From an uncultured Chitinophagaceae bacterium (GTDB lineage: Bacteria; Bacteroidota; Bacteroidia; Chitinophagales; Chitinophagaceae): DNA of 64,000 nt. The stretch lies in contig CAKZFX010000013.1 of the NCBI GenBank assembly GCA_936908745.1, positions 1-64,000 on the forward strand, read 5' to 3'. This document shows positions 45,520 to 53,400 of the stretch, piece by piece (the first letter of the stretch is position 1; every line of letters begins with the position of its first letter). The translations under genes were made by a program, and so were the position numbers. The notes under the pieces were generated by a model. The model was not told the DNA's origin. It made no database searches and saw only the letters and a program-made list of their open reading frames with translations.

Positions 45520-46224
45520 ATGAAAACAGAAACTTCCCACCAGGAACAGGACGAGTTTACACTCGAAGAAAAGATCAAGTATGGCATTCTTGGAGTACTT
45601 GTGATTGGTGGGAGTTTCTTTATCGGTAGAAGTATTATCAGAAAAGCGAGAGCTACAACAGAAGAAAAAAAAACTTATGAGGATGGAACACCTGCCACCT
45701 ATGCCAAACAAATCAAAATGGCTTTTGAAAATGATATGTGGTGGGGGTGGGGAACGGATGAAGATGCGCTAAGAAGGACAATACAGGCTATACCAAGCAA
45801 AGAAGAATTCAGGAAGGTAATCAGCTCTTATCAAAAACTATATGCCCGGAGCCTGATGGCAGATATGCAAAGTGATCTTACAACAAGCGAATACAATGAA
45901 ATGCTTGCCATCGTTGCTACGAAACCGGAAAGAGGTAATGCACCAGTCCAGGTACAACTGACAACGCTGCAATACCAGGCATGGGCAAAAAGGTTACGAT
46001 CATCATTTAATGTCAGTACATGGGGATTTCTTCCTTACGGCACAGATGAAGAGGCGATAAAAGCTGTGTTTATGGAGATGCCTACACAGGCAGCATTCTG
46101 GCAAACAGCACAGTCGTATAAGCAACTTTATGGTGATGACCTGATGAATGATTTAAAAAACGAACTGGAGTTTTATGAATGGGCAGAAATGTTTTCCATA
46201 CTGGAAAAGAAGTCCAATAATTAA
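45520..46224 (+). CDS. membrane-anchored protein with two annexin-like repeats
   Basis: This protein of 234 residues has one membrane span (about residues 20-42, YGILGVLVIGGSFFIGRSII) and two repeats of roughly 70 residues that resemble annexin (endonexin) repeats. Repeat 1 contains GWGTDEDALRRTI and SLMADMQSDL; repeat 2 contains PYGTDEEAIKAVF and DLMNDLKNEL. In annexins GxGTD followed about 38 residues later by Asp or Glu binds calcium and membranes. Repeat 1 keeps all of these; repeat 2 keeps YGTD and the Glu but has Pro for the first Gly. Annexins are rare in bacteria and usually have four repeats. Membrane contact of the element or its particle is a possible job. Confidence 0.65.
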   Translation: MKTETSHQEQDEFTLEEKIKYGILGVLVIGGSFFIGRSIIRKARATTEEKKTYEDGTPATYAKQIKMAFENDMWWGWGTDEDALRRTIQAIPSKEEFRKVISSYQKLYARSLMADMQSDLTTSEYNEMLAIVATKPERGNAPVQVQLTTLQYQAWAKRLRSSFNVSTWGFLPYGTDEEAIKAVFMEMPTQAAFWQTAQSYKQLYGDDLMNDLKNELEFYEWAEMFSILEKKSNN

Positions 46225-46235
46225 TCTCAAACCCT

Positions 46236-47207
46236 ATGAAAAAGACAAAAAGGAAAATAGCAGTTAAGTCCACTTCAGCAAAAAAGAAGCAAACTAAAAA
46301 AATCATCATTGCTTCCATAGCGGTGGGTGCGGCTGGAATACTCGGCTATTTTAGTTGGCAGTACCTGAAGAAAAGAAAAACGGCGGGCAAGAATACTGAC
46401 CTGGATGATGTGCTGAAGACAACTGTAGCGACAAGCAATGTATATAACCGTGCACCGGTATATTCACCAAAGCCTAAGACCTCGCCGAAAACATCAAGTT
46501 ATTCCCCTGTTTATACAAACAATGCGCTGGTGGCTGACAAAAATGAATTTCCATTGAAGAAAGGAAGCCGGGGAACAAATGTAAAACTCTTGCAGGAAGC
46601 ATTGATGGCAAAGCATGGTAAAGCAATTCTTCCCCGCTTTGGCGCAGACGGAGATTTTGGAGTAGAAACGGTGAATGCGTTAAAGAAAGCAGGACTTCCC
46701 GCCACCATCAACGAAAGCACATTTAATGTATTGACACAATCTGTAAAAGTAAACACAGTAAACATAGGGAAGGATTTATATGCCGCTGCCACAAGTAATA
46801 ATTACAATAAAGCTCTTTCGATTTTAAAACAGATGCAAACGACCGAGGAATACGCAGCGGCAAATGCACAGTTTAAGACAAACCGAATAAATGGCGTAAG
46901 ACAAACTATTGTGAATGGACTACTCAATGTCTTTACTACTCCTGCACAGAAAGAAGCGATAAAGTTTGAGTTCCTGCGTATGGGTCTCCAGTTTGATGGC
47001 AATAAGTGGAGCCTGTCGGGTTTTGATGGCAGACCCGTTGTTACAATTGAAACAACAACTGTATGGGTAAATGCAACGCAGGGAGTAAAGGTTCCGGCAA
47101 AAATGGTGTTGGGCAATGAAGTGTCACGTAAACTGGATTATACACTCTTTGAAAACAACGGTAAATATTTTTTAGTAAATACCAAATCTGTAAATTATTT
47201 AAACTGA
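46236..47207 (+). CDS. membrane-anchored peptidoglycan-binding protein
   Basis: This protein of 323 residues has a basic N-terminus and one membrane span (IIIASIAVGAAGILGYFSWQYL). A linker rich in Pro, Ser and Thr follows. A PG_binding_1-type domain spans about residues 100-165 (LKKGSRGTNVKLLQEAL, FGADGDFGVETVNALKKAGL). The C-terminal half is unrecognised, partly helical and partly beta. It probably links the membrane to the cell wall, next to the amidases. Confidence 0.7.
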   Translation: MKKTKRKIAVKSTSAKKKQTKKIIIASIAVGAAGILGYFSWQYLKKRKTAGKNTDLDDVLKTTVATSNVYNRAPVYSPKPKTSPKTSSYSPVYTNNALVADKNEFPLKKGSRGTNVKLLQEALMAKHGKAILPRFGADGDFGVETVNALKKAGLPATINESTFNVLTQSVKVNTVNIGKDLYAAATSNNYNKALSILKQMQTTEEYAAANAQFKTNRINGVRQTIVNGLLNVFTTPAQKEAIKFEFLRMGLQFDGNKWSLSGFDGRPVVTIETTTVWVNATQGVKVPAKMVLGNEVSRKLDYTLFENNGKYFLVNTKSVNYLN

Positions 47208-47213
47208 TTTCTT

Positions 47214-47612
47214 ATGAAGCGATTTATCAAACACATTGTAGTGCATAGTACAGCAACCTTTGACCCGAAGACTTCACAACACTACGGCTCTTTCCATTAT
47301 GTAGTGGAAAGAAATGGTGAGATTAAAAAAATCCACCCGGAGACAACCGTTATCAAACACCTGCCAGACGTAGATAATGAAACCATCCATATTGCTTATG
47401 CAGGTGGCAGAAACAAAACCGGTGCATTAGGTGATACCAGGACACCGGTACAGGAAGAATCATTGTTCAATAAGCTGGTTGCATTATCGATTAAATATCC
47501 TGGTGCAAGGATCATCGGACATAACGATTTGGATGCAACTGCAAATTGCCCCGGATTTTCAGTAAAAGAATGGTTAAAGAACTATGAACCCGATCTGATT
47601 CTCGCTGCTTAA
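47214..47612 (+). CDS. N-acetylmuramoyl-L-alanine amidase-like protein 1 (short)
   Basis: This protein of 132 residues belongs to the amidase_2/PGRP family related to T7 lysozyme. HIVVHSTAT carries the first zinc histidine, HIAYAGGRNKTG aligns with the second conserved region, and ATANCPGFSVKEWL carries the Cys ligand. The 20-30 residues around the conserved GYHYII segment of the neighbour are shortened to YGSFHYVVERNGE. It pairs with the next gene as a tandem duplicate. It would cut the sugar-peptide bond of peptidoglycan. There is no signal peptide. Confidence 0.8.
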   Translation: MKRFIKHIVVHSTATFDPKTSQHYGSFHYVVERNGEIKKIHPETTVIKHLPDVDNETIHIAYAGGRNKTGALGDTRTPVQEESLFNKLVALSIKYPGARIIGHNDLDATANCPGFSVKEWLKNYEPDLILAA

Positions 47613-47638
47613 ACCTATTCAACAAATACCCATACCCC

Positions 47639-48109
47639 ATGAGAGACATAAAATTTATCGTGGTGCATTGCACTGCAACGCCACCTGAGACTAAAATTGA
47701 AAACATCCAGCGATACTGGAAAGAGCAGCTTAAATGGAAAAACCCCGGTTATCACTACATCATCAAACGAAATGGTGAAATTGTAAAGATCACGGAGGAA
47801 CAAAATATCGCCAATGGCGTAGGCGGTCATAACCGTTACTCCATTCATATTTCCTATATCGGCGGAGTAAATAAGGAAGGCAAGCCACTTGATAACAGAA
47901 CCGATGCACAAATACATGCTTTGTTCAATAAGCTGGTAGCACTGTCTGAAAAATATCCAAACGCAACGATACTCGGTCATAGGGATTTTAGCCCCGATAA
48001 AGATGGTGATGGCCTAATTGAGTACAACGAATGGATAAAAGCCTGTCCCTGTTTTGATGTAAAAGAATGGTTACAAAACTATACACCTGATTTGGATATG
48101 GCGGCATAA
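47639..48109 (+). CDS. N-acetylmuramoyl-L-alanine amidase (T7 lysozyme-like)
   Basis: This protein of 156 residues is an amidase_2-type zinc amidase: FIVVHCTATP with the first His, NPGYHYIIKRNGEI with the active-site Tyr, HISYIGGVNKEGKPLDNRT, GHRDFSPDKDGDG and CPCFDVKEWL with the Cys ligand. The DKDGDGLIEYNEW insert looks like an EF-hand-type calcium loop. It shares the RTxxQ and LFNKLVALS...YP segments with the upstream copy. Cytoplasmic as encoded, so it would need a holin or particle to reach the wall. Confidence 0.88.
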   Translation: MRDIKFIVVHCTATPPETKIENIQRYWKEQLKWKNPGYHYIIKRNGEIVKITEEQNIANGVGGHNRYSIHISYIGGVNKEGKPLDNRTDAQIHALFNKLVALSEKYPNATILGHRDFSPDKDGDGLIEYNEWIKACPCFDVKEWLQNYTPDLDMAA

Positions 48110-48118
48110 TAGCAAAGA

Positions 48119-48790
48119 ATGTTTAAAGCAATTATCAGTGCCATCAATCAAAAGAGTTTTGAAATTTATTCTCGTCCCTACGAGCTAAATATTGTGGGGG
48201 TAAGGGCTGATAGTACCGAGGCCAATCGTTTTGATGATACCATTCATGTGTTCTTTAAAAATAACAGCAGCCAATGGATTCATTATCCTTTCCCAGCTAC
48301 CACTGATCCTGGGACCTACTGGCTGAAAAGCCCGATGCACCCAAGCGGTACAGCGATTTTGAAACAAGGACAGTATAAAGGTGCTTATCAAATCGGACTA
48401 CACAAAGGGAAATATTATGCCCTGGTGCAACGAAGGCCGGTGACTGTTTTGAGGGATTATGACCGCAATGCGCTGCTTGATTTTTATAATGGCAGACCCG
48501 ATACCGGGCTATTCGGTATCAACATTCACCGGGCTTCGGTAAACGGCATCACTAAATCAGTGGATGTTCATTCAGCCGGTTGCCAGGTGCTGGCGAGTAT
48601 CAATGACTTTAACCGGTTGATGAGCCTTGCCGAAAATCACCGCAGGCTATATGTAAACAGTTTTACCTACACGCTGATTGACATACGGGCAATTCAACGA
48701 GAAAGAAAAAGAAAACTGATGATTGGCTTAACAGGCGCAGGTATCGGGATCGGTGCTGGAGTTATTACCTACAAAATGCTAAAACCATAA
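48119..48790 (+). CDS. YkuD-like peptidoglycan-active protein, C-terminal anchor
   Basis: This protein of 223 residues has beta-rich sequence with GINIHRAS near residue 140 and HSAGCQVLAS near residue 160, a pattern like the HG...SxGC active site of L,D-transpeptidases. A C-terminal membrane span (LMIGLTGAGIGIGAGVITY) anchors it. It may be a transpeptidase or a hydrolase of that fold. It follows the amidases by 10 bases, making a group of at least four wall-active proteins. Confidence 0.6.
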   Translation: MFKAIISAINQKSFEIYSRPYELNIVGVRADSTEANRFDDTIHVFFKNNSSQWIHYPFPATTDPGTYWLKSPMHPSGTAILKQGQYKGAYQIGLHKGKYYALVQRRPVTVLRDYDRNALLDFYNGRPDTGLFGINIHRASVNGITKSVDVHSAGCQVLASINDFNRLMSLAENHRRLYVNSFTYTLIDIRAIQRERKRKLMIGLTGAGIGIGAGVITYKMLKP

Positions 48791-48794
48791 AACG

Positions 48795-49010
48795 ATGAAA
48801 GACTTTTTTCGGCAGCTATTTAAAGATAAGGATGGCAATTTCAGTATGAGAGAGCTTGCTATTGCATTATTTATACTCGTTGTTATTATAAGCTGGATAG
48901 CCCAGCAATTTTTTAATAAAGCCGTGCCGGAGTTCATGTTCTATTCCGTGGTGAGCCTCGTGGGTGCGGGATGCTTTGGCTATTCGATTGAACGAAAAAC
49001 TAAACTATAA
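48795..49010 (+). CDS. small two-span membrane protein, holin-like
   Basis: This protein of 71 residues has two hydrophobic segments (LAIALFILVVIISWIAQQF and FMFYSVVSLVGAGCFGYSI) and charged ends, the size and form of a class II holin. It starts 5 bases after the YkuD-like gene. Holins time release of endolysins through the inner membrane. The assignment is by shape and context only. Confidence 0.55.
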   Translation: MKDFFRQLFKDKDGNFSMRELAIALFILVVIISWIAQQFFNKAVPEFMFYSVVSLVGAGCFGYSIERKTKL

Positions 49011-49031
49011 TCCTAAAATCAGAAACCCCTT

Positions 49032-49718
49032 ATGATCTCATTTAATCTTAAATCCTCTATCACTATTGCTGTTATTTGTTTTGTACTCGGATGCTGCACT
49101 GCATTTTTATTGAATGGCTGTAACGACAACCAGCAAAGCGCAGCGATTGTAAAGACTAAAGAACTCGAAAAGGAATTTTCGCAGAAAGAAGAGAGCTACC
49201 AACTACGTTTCGGGGAACTACAAAAAAAGAACATCAGTTTGCAGCAAGAGTTAATCAGTACACAAGCAGAGCTGTTTATTATTAAAGCAAAAACAAAATC
49301 AAAAGAGCGGCAGATTAATAAACGAATTGCTCCTAAAGGGATGCCGGCAAAAGAACTGCTTAAAAAATCAGGTGGTGGGTTACTTGCTATTGATTCAAGT
49401 CTTTCACCTTGCGATTCACTCGTACTTGAAGTAACAGAATACATCGAAGAAAATGCTATTAAAGACAGCCTCTATGAAGTCCATATTAGTTTACAGGATA
49501 GTGCCATAGTGACAAAAGATTCCATTATTTGTATGCACGAGAGCAAATACCAGGACTTAAAAACTTCTTTTAAGGTTTCTCTTGTGCAGCAATATCAGTT
49601 GGAGGAAGCCAATCAAAACCTTTCCAAAAAAATCAAACGACAGAAAAAACGAAGCCGGGCGGCGGCTCTTGGCGGGATGATTGTGACCGGTATTGTTAGT
49701 GGGCTTCTATTAAAATAA
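49032..49718 (+). CDS. coiled-coil protein with both ends in membrane, u-spanin-like
   Basis: This protein of 228 residues has an N-terminal hydrophobic segment ending in a possible lipobox (FLLNGC), a long coiled coil (about residues 40-95), a central part and a second coiled stretch, and a C-terminal membrane span (AALGGMIVTGIVSGLLL). A lipoprotein N-terminus plus a C-terminal span is the layout of unimolecular spanins, which fuse inner and outer membranes in phage lysis. The lipobox has Asn at the -2 position, which is unusual, so a plain membrane anchor is possible. Confidence 0.5.
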   Translation: MISFNLKSSITIAVICFVLGCCTAFLLNGCNDNQQSAAIVKTKELEKEFSQKEESYQLRFGELQKKNISLQQELISTQAELFIIKAKTKSKERQINKRIAPKGMPAKELLKKSGGGLLAIDSSLSPCDSLVLEVTEYIEENAIKDSLYEVHISLQDSAIVTKDSIICMHESKYQDLKTSFKVSLVQQYQLEEANQNLSKKIKRQKKRSRAAALGGMIVTGIVSGLLLK

Positions 49719-49730
49719 ATCTGCGTACAA

Positions 49731-49910
49731 ATGAAAGATAAAGCCATTGTTTCTGCGGCCACTCTTGTTACTTCTTTACTTAGTTACTGGTATGCCAGGG
49801 AAGCAAATAAAGATGCCGTTCCGTATGTAATGCTGGGTGGTTTTATCGGTTCACTCATTGGTGAAACAATTGCGGAGAAAGTGGAGAAAAAAGAGGAACC
49901 CAAAGAATAA
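49731..49910 (+). CDS. small membrane protein, 59 residues
   Basis: A 59-residue frame starts at the ATG at 49731, 12 bases after the previous stop and 2 bases before the next gene. It encodes two hydrophobic stretches (AIVSAATLVTSLLSYWYA and YVMLGGFIGSLIGETIA) and an acidic/basic tail (KVEKKEEPKE). Tight spacing on both sides supports it. Holin-like in shape; function unknown. Confidence 0.6.
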   Translation: MKDKAIVSAATLVTSLLSYWYAREANKDAVPYVMLGGFIGSLIGETIAEKVEKKEEPKE

Positions 49911-49912
49911 CT

Positions 49913-50197
49913 ATGGATGCGGCTTCTAACATGACTTACGAGTTATACAATAACGAGGCTTCTATTAAAATAGTCCCGCAGCAAGAAGGGGCGACAGTGA
50001 TACTCCTTAAATCAGCTATTAAGGAAATAAGTGTTGTCCGGCAGGATGTGATTAAGCTGGGTGGAAAATCTTGTGGCGATAGCAAGTATTTGCGTTACCG
50101 GTCTATTACGTATCCTTCCGCTGTGTCTGCGCTTGCATTGGTAAACCTTATCAGTGAGTGGCTGACAAACGAAGATCCAACACCGCCAATGGAATAA
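49913..50197 (+). CDS. small protein of unknown function, paralogue A
   Basis: This protein of 94 residues is related to the next one: YELYNNEASIKI / ILLKSAIKEISVVRQDVI / LVNLISEWL against YQIYNDGANLRF / IVAKSEIEEVTLVREDII / LIEILDDWL. The pattern is beta strands followed by one C-terminal helix. It lies 2 bases after the small membrane protein. Its job is unknown; the pair may form a heterodimer. Confidence 0.6.
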   Translation: MDAASNMTYELYNNEASIKIVPQQEGATVILLKSAIKEISVVRQDVIKLGGKSCGDSKYLRYRSITYPSAVSALALVNLISEWLTNEDPTPPME

Positions 50198-50199
50198 TT

Positions 50200-50460
50200 A
50201 TGATACAGTATCAAATTTATAATGACGGAGCAAACCTTCGGTTTGATGCAGATGGTTCAATACTGATTGTTGCGAAAAGCGAAATTGAGGAAGTCACATT
50301 GGTAAGAGAAGATATTATCCATATTAGTACCGGCCCTTGCGAAAAAGGCATTCATTTCCGAAGCTCCCAGGTATCATTTCCTGGACACGATAATGCAGAT
50401 CACCTGATTGAGATACTTGATGACTGGCTCGGCGGCCATGTGGATATTCCGGTAAGATAA
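50200..50460 (+). CDS. small protein of unknown function, paralogue B
   Basis: This protein of 86 residues is a diverged copy of the preceding one. The ATG at 50200 (rather than 50158) removes the overlap with the first copy. Its stop shares one base with the start of the methylase-helicase gene, so translation is probably coupled. No family is recognised. Confidence 0.6.
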   Translation: MIQYQIYNDGANLRFDADGSILIVAKSEIEEVTLVREDIIHISTGPCEKGIHFRSSQVSFPGHDNADHLIEILDDWLGGHVDIPVR

Positions 50461-53400
50461 TGCCTATGAAAAGACCTGATTACTTTGAAAAGTTTGTACT
50501 GGCGGTAGAAAATGATTTGGCTGCTCAAAAAAGCCATAATAAAAAATCTATTGAGAAATTAGCCGCTTCTTTTGGCATTACCGATAAAACTGCGGTGAAA
50601 GAGCTATCCGAACTGACTATAGTTAAAAGAGCAAGAAGGCTGGCACATGAACCGGGAACAATTAGAGAACGATTTGACAAAATAGTTGAACTGTACTACT
50701 CGCAGGTAAACCTATCGCACCGGACTTCGCAAAGTATTTTATTACAACAATACTCCACACCTGCACCTATTGGTTATTTAGCAGGTGTGTTTTGCAGTAT
50801 TGATAAGCCTTATGTACGCAGCAATTATTTTGAACCATCTGCCGGAAACGGGCTTTTAACCATTGCGGGTAATCCCTTCAACTTTGTCGTCAATGAGATT
50901 GATGGTTTGAGGAACAGCAACCTTCAATCACAAGATTTTTCAAAAGTATTAAAGCAGGATGCTACCAAGCCTTTTTCCGAGTATCATAAATTCTTTGATG
51001 CCGTGCTGACCAATCCCCCATTTGGCTCGATGGAAACTGAAACGATGTATGATAGTTTCCCCATCAAACCCTTAGAGCATGTAATGGCACTAAGGGCTTT
51101 AGACTGTATGAAAGACGATGGTAAAGCTGCCATCATTATCGGTGGTCATACAAGATGGGATGATAAAGGAAGAATACAGGCTGGTAAGCAGCGTATCTTT
51201 TTCAACTACCTGTACAGCCGCTACAAAGTAGCTGATGTTATCAATATTGACGGACATAAACTTTATTCCAGACAGGGTACATCATTTGATGTAAGATTGA
51301 TTCTTATAAATGGGAGGAAACAAACTCCAGTTGGTGCTGCACCTGTATTTAAGTCTTATAAAGACTATGAGATAAAAACTTTTGATAATCTTTTTGAAAG
51401 AGTAATTGATTCAAGAGACATGAATACTTCTATGAAATCAATAACAGAATTAGAAAAAGAGGCTTTGGGCTTACAGAGTCTTTTCGGGTTAGGGTCGGGT
51501 CTTGGCGCACCCTATGAACCTGCTTCCGATGCCTGTATCATCCTTAATACGCAAGTTCCGGATAGCATGGCTTTTGAAACCAAGTCAGCCATCGAGAAAA
51601 TCAAGCAGGAAGTGGGAGGCGATATTGACAACTTCGTAAGACACCGCCTGAAGTATCCTACCAAAGCTGCATTGTGCAAAGTCTTATCAGCCGAACAGAT
51701 TGATGCAGTCGCAATGGCAATTTATAATATTGAAGCAAGAGGCCAGGGAATGATTATCGGCGATCAGACCGGTATTGGTAAAGGACGGGTGGCCGCCGCC
51801 ATGATCCGCTATGCGGTAAACCTGGGAGTAAAACCCATGTTCTTGACGGAAAAGGCGAATCTATTTAGCGACATCTACCGGGATTTATCAGCTATCGGTT
51901 CAGGTCATTTACGGCCTTTTATCGTCAATGGCCGGGAAAGTAAAACCGATATTAAGGACGAGGAAGGTAATGTGATTTATCAAGCCCCTTCCGTACCGGA
52001 GCAGCAGGAAATTTTTACCTCCCGTCACGTTCCTTCGCAATATGATTTTGCACTCGGAACTTATTCGCAGTTTAATTCACCAGAAAAGAAACCGGAGAAA
52101 CCTGCTTTCCTGACGTCAATTGCAGAGGATAACATTTTTATTTTAGATGAAGCTCACAATAGTTCCGGTTCTTCCAATACAGGCAACTTTCTGCAAGGGG
52201 TAGTCAGTAAGACAAAAGGTGTAGTATTCTTATCAGCTACGTTTGCCAAACGTCCCGACAACATGCCTATCTATGCCATGAAAACAGCGATTGCTGATTG
52301 CAATATGAGTAGAGATGAACTTGTGGAAGCGATTACAAAAGGCGGTATAGCATTACAGGAAGTGTTGTCATCTCAGCTTGTTGCCGAGGGTCAGATGCTC
52401 CGCCGGGAAAGAAGTTTTGAGGGAGTGGAAGTGAACTATATCAATCTTGATGATAAAGCCCAGGAACATAAAGCGATTGCTGATAATATCACGGATATAC
52501 TTCGTGATGTTATCGCCTTTCAATCCAGCTATGTGGATGAGCAGGTAGAGGAATTGGATAAAATTGCGGTAGCGGAAGGAAAGGAAATTGAAATCCGGGA
52601 AGGTACTTCGCAGGCCGGGGTTGATAACCTGCCTTATTTCTCTAAAGTATTCCAGGTAATAAACCAAATGCTTTTTTCACTCAAAGCTGAATCCGTAGCA
52701 GAAAGAACCATCCAGCGATTGAAGGAAGGAAAGAAGCCCATAATCGCATTTGCTTCCACGATGGGAAGTTTTATTGAAACGATGGAGAATGAGCAAGAGC
52801 TGCCGGTAAGTGATGGCGATACCATCAATGCTGATTTTTCAGAAGTATTGAAAAGAGGGCTGGATGGCATTCTCCGCTATACAGAAAAAGATGTAGATGG
52901 TAACCCGGTGCTTAGAAAATTTGAAGTTTCAGAGTTATCCGTAGAAGCACAAGCTGAATATCACCGGATATTAAACAAAATAAAAGCAGCTTCAACAGGT
53001 ATTACCATTTCCCCGATAGATGTTATCATTAATAGATTGAAAGATGCGGGTTACACTGTAGCAGAAGTGACCGGCAGAAAACTGGAAGTTCAGCTTAACC
53101 TGAAAACAAATAAGGGGCTTGTACTGTCAAGGAAACGCATCAATACCAATGATGCGTTTCGCCAGTTTAATAACAATGAAGTAGATGTGCTGATGATTAA
53201 CCAATCAGGTTCTACCGGTGCATCCGCTCATGCTGTTCCAACGGCTAAAGTTCCTAAAGAAAAAGTCAGGCAACGGGTGATGATCGTACTACAAGCCGAA
53301 CTTGATATCAATACCGAGGTTCAGAAAAGAGGAAGAATCAACAGAACGGGGCAAATATTAAAACCCATTTATGACTATGTAACCTCTGCCATCCCTGCTG

